Positions 1-5,453 are shown, counted from the first letter of the stretch. The stretch is 5,605 nucleotides of DNA from JAJISG01 sp964347345 (GCA_964347345.1 CAYFYB010000049.1:1-5605), one strand, 5' to 3'. Notes: generated from the sequence alone by a model not told the origin. A program made the numbers and translations.

Positions 1-2
1 GC

Positions 3-1097
3 TCCGCTGTATGGCAGCTTCTGGACCTTGCAGACTGCATGTCGATGGGGATTGATTGCGTTGTGGAGGGCGAGGCAGAGAAGGTTGCTCCCGCGTTATT
101 TCATAAGGCCCTTCGGGGCGAGGAGCTGCCGACGGTGGTCAGGGGGTCGCCGCCTTCTGCATCGGAAATACCCCCTATCGTAACGCCCTCCATCGGCGGT
201 CTGGTGGAGATAACGAGGGGCTGTGGTCGTGGCTGCAGGTTCTGCCATCCCACCCTCCTCAGCTTCCGATCCATTCCCCTGGATACCATCGAAAGGGAGG
301 TCCTCCTCAACATCGAGGGCGGGGCCAGGGCCGTGTGTCTCCACTCGGAGGAGTTCTTCCGCTATGGCGTCTGTGGCCTCACACCTGACCCGGAGCGATT
401 GCACAAGCTGCTGCAACGGGTCTCCGGGCTGACGGGGGATGATGTGAGGCTGGAGACAGACTTCACCGCGGCCGCCAGCATCATGGCCAAGCCTGAAGTG
501 GTCCCCCTGGTGGCAGACTACATGACCCAGGACGGGTGGAGCTACATAGAAATGGGCATCGAGACCCCTAGCCCAAGGCTCATCACGAAGATCATGCCCG
601 GGAAGGTGCTCCCCTTCAGGCCCGAGGAGTACGCGGACATAGTGGAGCAGTCCATCGGACTACTCAACGACCAAGGATGGATCGTGTGCGCGACGTTGAT
701 TACCAACATGCCTGGGGAAGAGGAGGAAGATGTCCTGGAGGCCCTGGAGATGGTGGACCGCCTGAAGGGCTCCAAGGCCCTCATTCACGTCCTGCCCTTC
801 ATACCTATGGGCGGCCTGCGAAGCAGTCCTCAGACGATTTTCGACGAGATTCTGGCGAACCCGCTAAGAGCAGAACTCGTAATCAAAGGGTTCCTGCTGA
901 CGAACGCAGCGCTGCAGAGCAGGCCAGGGAGGGAGGCCGGATGCAGGGGCATTGTCTCCAGTGCGAGCCGCCTCTTGAGACAGTTAGCCCTGTGGGTTTC
1001 CGCAGGCTACGCCACGAGAAAGCTGAGAGAGAGGTTGAGGGATATTGGTCAAGGATCTGCAGCTTTCCTCTCGGTGTCTAAGCCGGTTGTCAGGTGA
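3..1097 (+). CDS. B12-binding-type radical SAM protein, 5' truncated
   Basis: The reading frame is open to the left edge, and codons before the first ATG (base 39) still read as protein (AVWQLLDLADCM), so the true start lies outside the window. About 365 residues are visible. The segment DCVVEGEAE followed by a PxVxG stretch is typical of the end of a cobalamin-binding-like domain that precedes the radical SAM barrel in archaeal B12-binding radical SAM proteins. The cluster motif TRGCGRGCRFC (Cys codons at 222, 234, 243; CxxxCxxC) should bind the 4Fe-4S cluster that cleaves S-adenosylmethionine. Later barrel strands are recognisable: EGGARAV, RLETDFTAA and YIEMGIETPSPRL. The protein is presumably a cytosolic radical enzyme. 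Substrate and exact family cannot be read from this fragment. The C-terminal 60 residues are basic and helical. The stop is followed at once by a hairpin, so it is the last gene of its transcript. The class call is firm; the specific function is unknown. Confidence 0.93.
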   Translation, partial: SAVWQLLDLADCMSMGIDCVVEGEAEKVAPALFHKALRGEELPTVVRGSPPSASEIPPIVTPSIGGLVEITRGCGRGCRFCHPTLLSFRSIPLDTIEREVLLNIEGGARAVCLHSEEFFRYGVCGLTPDPERLHKLLQRVSGLTGDDVRLETDFTAAASIMAKPEVVPLVADYMTQDGWSYIEMGIETPSPRLITKIMPGKVLPFRPEEYADIVEQSIGLLNDQGWIVCATLITNMPGEEEEDVLEALEMVDRLKGSKALIHVLPFIPMGGLRSSPQTIFDEILANPLRAELVIKGFLLTNAALQSRPGREAGCRGIVSSASRLLRQLALWVSAGYATRKLRERLRDIGQGSAAFLSVSKPVVR

Positions 1098-1120
1098 GAG
1101 GTCTCCTCTCTTCCCCCTTC
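1096..1120 (+). terminator. Hairpin plus pyrimidine tract after radical SAM gene
   Basis: GAGAGG (1096-1101) and CCTCTC (1105-1110) form a perfect 6-bp stem with a 3-base loop that starts inside the TGA stop codon. A CT-only tract (ttcccccttc) follows. The position right at the gene end suggests transcription termination. The tract is C-rich rather than T-rich, so the assignment is moderate. Confidence 0.45.
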
Positions 1121-1150
1121 GATTCGGCCATAACTTGGGACCTCTTCTTG

Positions 1151-1165
1151 CGAAATGTTATCTAT
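1151..1165 (+). promoter_or_regulatory. Possible BRE/TATA promoter for the STAND regulator
   Basis: CGAAA (1151-1155) resembles an archaeal TFB-recognition element. It lies directly before TTATCTAT (1158-1165), an imperfect match to the box A consensus TTTATATA. A start point about 25 bases downstream would fall near 1185-1190, shortly before the gap that hides the start of the next gene. The TATA match is imperfect, so this is tentative. Confidence 0.35.
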
Positions 1166-1209
1166 GCTCATAGTGATGCTGAAGAAGGTGAACTTCATCT
1201 GGCGGCCAG

Positions 1210-1219
1210 NNNNNNNNNN
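1210..1219. other. Assembly gap (10 N)
   Basis: Ten consecutive N bases. The round number suggests a scaffold placeholder of unknown true length. It removes the start codon and probably the ribosome binding site of the STAND regulator. The left flank, CTGGC-G-GCCAG (1199-1209), is a short palindrome. Confidence 0.97.
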
Positions 1220-1221
1220 GG

Positions 1222-3990
1222 GACCTCACAGTAAAGGAGAGGGTTCTCCTCCATCTCTTCGACTGCAAGCAGTACGCAGACTCTTATGAAGTTCCTCATG
1301 AGATGACGCAGGAGGGAATTGCCCGGGCGGTTTGGATTGATATCCGCCATGTGGTGCAGTACGTGCGCCCCTTGAAAGCGGAAGGACTTGTGAGTGAGAG
1401 ACTGTCCCACGTTCAGGGGGGACGGAGAAGGCGGAAAGTCTACAGCCTGACAGAGTCTGGAAGGCTGATTGCGTATCGTCTTCGGGAGGAGGTAAAGACC
1501 GAAGTCGTTCGGATTCGGGACGCCCAGGGCGTTCGAGAGACAAGCATAGCGAAGGTCCTCGAGCAGACGAAGGGGAAGCTGTACTTGCTAGACATCCTTC
1601 GCCAGTTCGTTCATGCTGGCGCCGTTGACCTGGTGGACCTGGAGCGTCCGCCCCGACGACGCCTGGTAGAGATCTTGTCCGACGCCCCACAGATCGAGGT
1701 GTTTGTGGGCCGACGTGAGGAGCTGGAGGCGTTGGCCACCGAACAGAACTTTCCCAAGATTATCGTGATTCGCGGAGTCGCTGGGGTCGGAAAATCGACC
1801 CTTGCGGCCAGGTTCTGTGAGCTTCAGCGCGGTTCGAAAAACCTCTTCTGGCATAGAATCAGGTCCTGGGACACGCTACAGTCCGTCCTCGCAGCTCTGG
1901 GGACTTTTCTATCGGCCCTAGGCAAGCCCGGGCTGCGCCTGGCCCTCTCCGAAGGCCGGGACGAGATGGCTCCCCAGGTGCTTCGAGAAGACCTTCCAGC
2001 CATTGAGGGCGTCCTCGTCCTAGACGACGCCCACGAGGCCAGACCTGAGGTCGCCTCGTTCCTTGGCTTCCTGAAGGATGCCATCGCTGAAGCAAGCAAT
2101 GTGCGGGCCCTGGTTCTAACCCGGCGGGCCCTGCCGTTCTACGACAGACGGGACGTGGTAATCCAAGGACTTCTGAAGGAGATTGAGCTCAGGGGCCTCG
2201 GACCAGAGGAGGCCAGGGCCCTCCTCTCGACCCAGGAAGGTGGAGAGGATTTGGTTGAGCTAGGCTCTCGCCTTGGCGGCCATCCTCTCTTTCTCAAGCT
2301 CCTGGGGTCGACTGCCAAGCCCGCCATCGCCGCTGGTGTCTTGGGGGACGTGCACAACTTCATCGAGGAAACCATCTACAAGGAACTCTCGAAGGCTGAA
2401 AGGCGAATGATGAAGGTCGCCTCCCTCTATCGAGTTCCGGTCCCGCGGGAGGCCCTGTTCCCTGGCGCGGACCTCTCTCATGACGTTCTCTTGGCGCTCA
2501 GGGACCGGTCCTTGATCATGCCTGTAGGAGTAGGAACCTTCGAGGTTCACGACACGATCCGGGAATTCTTCGCCATCATCATCACCCCTTCAGAGTTCGA
2601 GGAACTCGGTTCCTTCGCAGCGGAGCAGCTCCGTCAGCTTGCCACGAAGGCGGAAGCTAGAGGGGACATGGTGTCCTGCGTGCGAAACCTTGCGAACGTC
2701 CTCGAACTTTCGACGGAGACGAAGGATGTGGTCGAAGTCTTGGAGGCCTTGGGCGATGCGAGACAGCTCATCGGGGACCTGTCCGGGGCCCTCACTTCCT
2801 ACAGGGGAGCCATGCAACGTGTATCGGGAGGGGAGGGTCTTGCCCGACTCCGTAGGAAAACGGCATCCGTCCTCGAAATCCAGGGCAAACTCGTGGACGC
2901 GTCAGCGGAGATAGAGGCCGGCCACCGAGTCCTAGGGGCCCAGCTGAGTGCCGAACACGGATGGCTGAATCTGGTTCGGTGCCGCGTGGCGAACGAACTC
3001 GAGGAATGGGAGGAGGCCCGAGAGCACGGGCAGGCGGCCCTGAATACCTTTCACGACCTGGGAATATCCTCTGGGGAGCCCCGAGCACTTCTAGCTCTGG
3101 GAAAAATAGAAATCGATTCACCTGACGGTGACGTTTCCGTTGCCGAAGGTTACTTCAGGAGGGCTCTCGACCTGGCAAGCACCCTTGATGACGTTCAGTT
3201 CACTGCAGCGGTTCACACCGAAATGGCCCACCTGTTTGCCTACAGGCTGGGAGACGTGGAGAGGTCGAAGGAGCACTTCGCAGCTGTCGAGACTCTGCCC
3301 GGAGCCCTGGAAGACCCGAACAGGCTTTGTCACCTCTTCATGCTCAAAGGCTGGTTCAATCTCCACCTGCTGGCTGACCTGTCTGCCGCCAAAAGGTACT
3401 TCGAACAGGCACTGGCCCTGGCTCAGGAAATCCATAACGTCGCAACGGTCGCGTTTGCGAACTATGGCCTGGGTTATGTATCCTACTACGAAGGTGAGTT
3501 TGAAGACGCCTATCGAGAATTCCAGCGGCTCGCCCTTGACATCCAGGGCCTGGGGTTCCCCGCCTTTGCTGTTGAGTCCTTGTGCATGGCCGCCATGTGC
3601 AGCCTTCTGCTAGGCGACCCGCAAAGGTTTGGCGGAATCGTGGCGGCCCTTAAGAATCCAGAGCTTTCCCGAGGGGTCGAGGCTCGAATTGTGATGGCCA
3701 GAGTCCTTGAGGCCCTCGAGCATTTCTTGCATGGCAAGCGGGAGGAGTCGGACGCACTTTTCCATGAGGCCCTGCAGCTTGCGAAGAAGGGCTTCGTGGG
3801 TGAAGAGGCGCTTCCCCGCTTCGCTTATGGGGTCATATTACGTGTGATTAGACGGGATGAAGAGGCGACCGAGCATCTTGCCCGGGCAGCCGAACTTCTC
3901 CAGACTTATCATCGACAGGCGGAATTGGCTACGCTGGAAGAACGGGAACGCCGTTTGAGGGAAACGCTCCTACGTGCGTCTACCCCTTAG
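1222..3990 (+). CDS. Winged-helix / STAND ATPase / TPR regulator (MalT- and NLR-like plan), 5' end in gap
   Basis: The frame is open back to the gap, and the residues before the first ATG (1303) fit the fold (LTVKERVLLHLFD, then YEVPHEMTQEGIARAV), so 1303 is internal and the start lies in the gap. Residue numbers count from that ATG. Domains in order: winged-helix DNA-binding domain to about residue 70, with a recognition helix and a basic wing (GGRRRRKVYSLTESG); linker; STAND/NB-ARC-like NTPase with Walker A GVAGVGKST (158-166), Walker B VLVLDDAH (D241/D242), an arginine sensor in LVLTRR (R274/R275), a GLPL-like GHPL (326-329), and a second winged helix with a VHD motif (415-417) matching the MHD signature; then a TPR-like helical array from about 430 to the C-terminus, e.g. 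the repeat starting near 683 (GWFNLHLLADLSAAKRYFEQ). Such proteins sense a ligand or partner through the repeats and switch with ATP. The N-terminal winged helix suggests a transcriptional output, as in MalT/AfsR. The inducer and target are unknown. All key ATPase motifs are intact. Confidence 0.93.
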   Translation, partial: DLTVKERVLLHLFDCKQYADSYEVPHEMTQEGIARAVWIDIRHVVQYVRPLKAEGLVSERLSHVQGGRRRRKVYSLTESGRLIAYRLREEVKTEVVRIRDAQGVRETSIAKVLEQTKGKLYLLDILRQFVHAGAVDLVDLERPPRRRLVEILSDAPQIEVFVGRREELEALATEQNFPKIIVIRGVAGVGKSTLAARFCELQRGSKNLFWHRIRSWDTLQSVLAALGTFLSALGKPGLRLALSEGRDEMAPQVLREDLPAIEGVLVLDDAHEARPEVASFLGFLKDAIAEASNVRALVLTRRALPFYDRRDVVIQGLLKEIELRGLGPEEARALLSTQEGGEDLVELGSRLGGHPLFLKLLGSTAKPAIAAGVLGDVHNFIEETIYKELSKAERRMMKVASLYRVPVPREALFPGADLSHDVLLALRDRSLIMPVGVGTFEVHDTIREFFAIIITPSEFEELGSFAAEQLRQLATKAEARGDMVSCVRNLANVLELSTETKDVVEVLEALGDARQLIGDLSGALTSYRGAMQRVSGGEGLARLRRKTASVLEIQGKLVDASAEIEAGHRVLGAQLSAEHGWLNLVRCRVANELEEWEEAREHGQAALNTFHDLGISSGEPRALLALGKIEIDSPDGDVSVAEGYFRRALDLASTLDDVQFTAAVHTEMAHLFAYRLGDVERSKEHFAAVETLPGALEDPNRLCHLFMLKGWFNLHLLADLSAAKRYFEQALALAQEIHNVATVAFANYGLGYVSYYEGEFEDAYREFQRLALDIQGLGFPAFAVESLCMAAMCSLLLGDPQRFGGIVAALKNPELSRGVEARIVMARVLEALEHFLHGKREESDALFHEALQLAKKGFVGEEALPRFAYGVILRVIRRDEEATEHLARAAELLQTYHRQAELATLEERERRLRETLLRASTP

Positions 3991-4143
3991 ACTCTTCCGC
4001 CTGAATCCTAGACCTCTCGAGGAACAGTAGACCAATCCAGTAATCAAGAACCGCAAGTTTCTTGTCTGCCTTCACCTCTTCCAGCTTCTTCTGTAGCTGT
4101 TCAAAGGTGACCTGGATTCGTGGCCACGGTCCTCGCCAGCCGG
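3980..4143 (-). CDS. Small hypothetical protein, 5' end in gap, convergent with STAND gene
   Basis: Reading leftwards from the gap, the frame is open for about 54 codons to a TAG at 3982-3980. The product reads as a real helical protein: IQVTFEQLQKKLEEVKADKK, then LAVLDYWIGLLFLERSRIQ and a charged tail AEESKG. Codon choice (AAG, GAG, GTC, CTG) matches the neighbours. It lacks a visible start because the gap removes it. Just across the gap, on the same strand, lie GGAGGAG (4167-4161) and a TATA box (4212-4205) at proper distances, so the start is expected at the first bases of the gap. If the gap is truly about 10 bases, the protein is only about 55-57 residues; otherwise it is longer. It overlaps the last 11 bases of the STAND gene tail to tail. 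No family is recognised. A short amphipathic or coiled-coil protein is what can be seen. Confidence 0.72.
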
Positions 4144-4153
4144 NNNNNNNNNN
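4144..4153. other. Assembly gap (10 N)
   Basis: A second run of exactly ten N bases, probably a placeholder. It falls between a ribosome binding site and the body of the small minus-strand gene, so it hides that gene's start codon. Confidence 0.97.
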
Positions 4154-4160
4154 GAATTAT

Positions 4161-4167
4161 CTCCTCC
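4161..4167 (-). promoter_or_regulatory. Shine-Dalgarno site of the small gapped gene
   Basis: Minus strand GGAGGAG is followed by seven bases (ataattc) before the N run. A start codon at the first bases of the gap would have ideal spacing and would be in frame with the downstream fragment if the gap length is correct. Confidence 0.65.
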
Positions 4168-4204
4168 GACAATGCCTCCCCCTAGCGCTGCCGAAGGTGT
4201 TTCA

Positions 4205-4212
4205 TATATAAA
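4205..4212 (-). promoter_or_regulatory. Archaeal TATA box (TTTATATA)
   Basis: The minus strand reads TTTATATA, an exact match to the archaeal box A consensus, inside otherwise GC-rich DNA. Initiation about 25 bases downstream (near 4183) would give a short leader containing the SD at 4167-4161. It therefore fits as the promoter of the small gene ending at 3980. Confidence 0.7.
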
Positions 4213-4213
4213 T

Positions 4214-4475
4214 GGCTTGCTGGTAGAAGTCATGGAGCTGCGGGACGCCTCCTCTGGGTCTTTTTGGCCATGAAGGCCTTAGGTAAGAGGGTTCGATCCC
4301 ACGTGCGCTCCTGACTTCCATTGGAGCCCAGCGTATCCCTACGAGAATCAGACACGGGGAAGAAGGAAGAGGCCTCCAGAAGGTCTCCTACCCCGGTAAA
4401 CGTACTGAGGAACAATATGGGCTGAGAAAGATGGTGCGGTCCCGGGAGTTCAGGCATTGTCAGAAAGAAGAACTC
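4214..4475. other. Intergenic region with no convincing gene
   Basis: About 260 bases between the TATA box and the terminator of the small-protein cluster. The open frames here (minus 4230-4457, plus 4431-4613) lack SD sites and have unconvincing composition. A tRNA-like T-arm string (GGTTCGATCCC, 4289-4299) is present, but no complete cloverleaf can be drawn around it. Short palindromes such as GAGGCCTC also occur. Confidence 0.5.
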
Positions 4476-4490
4476 AAAAAAGAGGGAAGG
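4462..4490 (-). terminator. T-rich terminator tract of the small-protein cluster
   Basis: Downstream of the 24-residue ORF, the minus strand becomes pyrimidine rich, with TTTTTT at 4481-4476 and further T clusters (ttcttctttctg). Archaeal transcription commonly ends at such T runs without needing a hairpin. The tract starts 21 bases after the stop. Confidence 0.6.
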
Positions 4491-4502
4491 AGGGGGATGC
4501 CC

Positions 4503-4577
4503 TCACAGGAAGCTGAACCAGAGGGCAACCACCCGGCTCGCCAGGTACGCAACCGTCAGGATTGCCACGCCTATCAT
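4503..4577 (-). CDS. 24-residue single-helix membrane microprotein
   Basis: ATG at 4577-4575, TGA at 4505-4503. The product begins MIGVAILTVAYLASR and ends VVALWFSFL. It is almost entirely hydrophobic, with one Arg and no acidic residues, and is long enough for one membrane span. The best evidence is the ribosome binding site: GGAGGTGA (4591-4584), an eight-base match to the complement of the archaeal 16S rRNA 3' end, six bases before the ATG. The gene lies about 65 bases below an 89-residue gene on the same strand and just ahead of a T6 tract, as the last cistron of an operon would. The start overlaps the stop of a 21-residue ORF as ATGA. Function is unknown; a regulatory membrane peptide or toxin-like peptide is possible but only inferred. 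It was found from its SD site rather than its length. Confidence 0.6.
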   Translation of the reverse strand: MIGVAILTVAYLASRVVALWFSFL

Positions 4578-4639
4578 GGGTCTTCACCTCCTTCTCTTTG
4601 GGTACTTCTATAGCGCCCCTCCTTGGCACTCGTTCTCAT
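4574..4639 (-). CDS. Possible 21-residue charged peptide between the two small genes
   Basis: ATG at 4639-4637, TGA at 4576-4574. The peptide reads MRTSAKEGRYRS and then TQREGGEDP, so it is hydrophilic and probably unstructured. GAGGTGA (4648-4642) overlaps the stop codon of the upstream 89-residue gene and lies a usable five bases (counted from GAGG) before the ATG. Its stop shares bases with the next start (ATGA), a common translational-coupling arrangement. It is short and has no recognisable fold, so it may be only a spacer that happens to be open. Alternatively it could act as a leader that carries ribosomes to the microprotein. Confidence 0.3.
   Translation of the reverse strand: MRTSAKEGRYRSTQREGGEDP
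4584..4591 (-). promoter_or_regulatory. Full-length Shine-Dalgarno (GGAGGTGA)
   Basis: Minus strand GGAGGTGA, six bases (agaccc) before the ATG at 4577. It is the strongest ribosome binding site in the window and is what supports the 24-residue microprotein. Confidence 0.7.
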
Positions 4640-4641
4640 GC

Positions 4642-4911
4642 TCACCTCGTAGGCTCTGTGGATCGCGCCCTCTCTTTCGTGCCGTTGTTGGGTACGAGAG
4701 CCCGCACAACCTTCGAAAGGGCGGTGACAACCCTCCTCAGGGTCCTTGTGCGCCTTATTCGAGATCTACGAGCTCTGTCTGCCATCTCCGCCAGGATGTA
4801 TCCGGGCTCGGTGCCAGGCCCGTACTCCATGCGAAGGTATCTTGCGAGTTCGCCGAGGTGTTGTGGCTTGGTCCGCTCCTCGACGACGGCCTTCCCGTAT
4901 TCTTGCAGCAC
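4642..4911 (-). CDS. Small basic hypothetical protein (89 residues)
   Basis: GTG start at 4911-4909, preceded by AGGAGG (4924-4919) at a seven-base spacing. An in-frame TAG just upstream excludes a longer version. The N-terminal half (LQEYGKAVVEERTKPQHLGE, then LARYLRMEYGPGTEPGYILA) is mixed helical and ends with an ILAEMADRARR segment. The C-terminal half is strongly basic (RRSRIRRTRTLRRVVTALSK), suggesting contact with nucleic acid or acidic lipid heads. No family is recognised, and there are no Cys/His metal sites or signal peptide. It heads a compact minus-strand cluster with the 21- and 24-residue ORFs and a T6 terminator. The plus-strand open frames opposite are Ser/Leu/Arg-rich shadows. 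Existence is well supported by start context and composition; function is unknown. Confidence 0.75.
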   Translation of the reverse strand: MLQEYGKAVVEERTKPQHLGELARYLRMEYGPGTEPGYILAEMADRARRSRIRRTRTLRRVVTALSKVVRALVPNNGTKERARSTEPTR

Positions 4912-4918
4912 TTCTTTT

Positions 4919-4924
4919 CCTCCT
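4919..4924 (-). promoter_or_regulatory. Shine-Dalgarno of the 89-residue gene
   Basis: Minus strand AGGAGG with a seven-base A-rich spacer (aaaagaa) before a GTG codon. This site decides the non-ATG start. Confidence 0.75.
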
Positions 4925-4991
4925 AGGCGATCCTTTCTGAACCGCCTGAAGGAAGCAGTGGATAGGGAGGGTATCCGCGTATCGAAGTAGG

Positions 4992-5005
4992 TCCATAGTA
5001 ATTAC
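4992..5005. promoter_or_regulatory. AT-rich patch between divergent genes, possible promoter
   Basis: TCCATAGTAATTAC is the only AT-rich island between the minus-strand gene starting at 4911 and the plus-strand ORF starting at 5034. It could hold a weak TATA element for either direction (ATTACTAT on the minus strand). Neither match to the box A consensus is good, and the leader for the minus gene would be about 60 bases. Confidence 0.22.
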
Positions 5006-5033
5006 TGCAGAGGGGGCCGATGGGGACGGCGTT

Positions 5034-5258
5034 GTGCTGACGGAGAGCAAGACATTCAGGGAGGCCGAGTTCAGAGTCGACTGCCAAGCTGCCAGGGTCA
5101 CCCGGAACTCCTTGGTCCCTGCCATGGCTCTCCTGGAGGTGTATGTCCACGGACTTGCCTCCCATTCGATGTACTCCGCAGGGGTCGGCCTGGGCAGGTC
5201 CTTTCTGATCGAGCGCATCGAGAGACTCCCAGCACTAGCCAGAGAGGAGCGTCCCTGA
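5034..5258 (+). CDS. Possible 74-residue hypothetical protein
   Basis: GTG start at 5034, TGA at 5256-5258. The product (LTESKTFREAEFRVDCQAAR, later ALLEVYVHGLASHSMYSAGV, ending ERIERLPALAREERP) has balanced charge and hydrophobicity. Codon positions show a coding-like pattern: purine-rich first bases and GC-rich third bases. The frame stays open back to 4950 without any ATG, GTG, TTG or CTG, and part of that stretch also reads like protein (SIVITAEGADGDG), so the gene may be a 5'-broken remnant or start unconventionally. No clear SD precedes the GTG. The opposing minus frames (4923-5165 and 4766-5323) are less convincing, and the longer one would overlap the 89-residue gene. No family is recognised. 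It is divergent from the small-protein cluster. Confidence 0.42.
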   Translation: MLTESKTFREAEFRVDCQAARVTRNSLVPAMALLEVYVHGLASHSMYSAGVGLGRSFLIERIERLPALAREERP

Positions 5259-5300
5259 GGACCACCAACCGGCGGTGGGCCTGCCCCTCGGGGTCCTCGG
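5255..5300. other. Long-range hairpin at the end of the plus-strand ORF
   Basis: CTGAGGACC (5255-5263) can pair with GGTCCTCGG (5292-5300) in nine base pairs including one G-T. The loop of 28 bases holds smaller GC-rich stems such as CCC-CTCG-GGG (5284-5293). The TGA stop of the plus ORF lies within the 5' arm. No T run follows, so it may be a structured RNA end or an mRNA-protecting fold rather than a classical terminator. Confidence 0.4.
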
Positions 5301-5411
5301 CTGATGCTGCCTTTGTCCCTCATCCTCGTGCCCGTGGAGTTGCCGAGTCTGAAGAAGTCAATAGTAATCGTGTCCGAGGAATCTTTGGGCCTACCAGGAA
5401 GAAGACGTTTA

Positions 5412-5433
5412 CGTCAGGGGACTGCCCCTGACG
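5412..5433 (-). terminator. Perfect 9-bp hairpin downstream of the membrane protein gene
   Basis: CGTCAGGGG (5412-5420) and CCCCTGACG (5425-5433) form a perfect nine-base-pair stem with a four-base loop, 20 bases past the stop of the minus-strand gene that enters at the right edge. Downstream on the minus strand is a moderately T-rich stretch (taaacgtcttcttcc). A termination or 3'-end role is the simplest reading. Overlapping alternative stems are described in the findings. Confidence 0.5.
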
Positions 5434-5453
5434 GCCTTTCTCCGACAGGGGCC

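Noticed and set aside
1049..1198. Minus-strand 49-codon frame starting MKFTFFSITMSIDN next to the first gap.
   Set aside because: It has no ribosome binding site visible before the gap, and half of it is antisense to the radical SAM gene.
4233..4311. tRNA-like segment: GGTTCGATCCC resembles a T-loop, and GGAGC/GCTCC could close a 79-base fold.
   Set aside because: The T stem pairs at only two of five positions. The anticodon loop would lack the conserved U33, the D-loop lacks its usual GG, and the acceptor stem has only five pairs. A tRNA pseudogene is not excluded, but it cannot be supported.
4230..4457. Minus-strand 75-codon frame containing MAKKTQRRRPAAP, which resembles a basic protein N-terminus.
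   Set aside because: There is no SD before either ATG, the composition upstream is poor, and the basic stretch stops after 13 residues.
4562..4990. Plus-strand 142-codon frame.
   Set aside because: It is a Ser/Leu/Arg-rich shadow over the 89-residue minus gene, which has a proper SD and start.
4923..5165. Minus-strand 80-codon frame ending just before the SD of the 89-residue gene, as an upstream operon gene might.
   Set aside because: The position is attractive, but the frame is codon-aligned antisense of the plus ORF at 5034-5258, whose base composition by codon position fits coding better. No clear SD precedes its ATG.
4766..5323. Minus-strand 185-codon open frame.
   Set aside because: It is rich in Ser, Thr, Pro, Ala and Arg, lies out of phase with better frames, and would overlap the well-supported 89-residue gene by about 145 bases.
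4984..5378. Two similar strings (ATAGTAATTAC near 4995 and ATAGTAATCG near 5361), both readable as SIVI.
   Set aside because: The shared core is about eight to eleven bases. That is expected by chance in a window this long, and the spacing to nearby starts is inconsistent.
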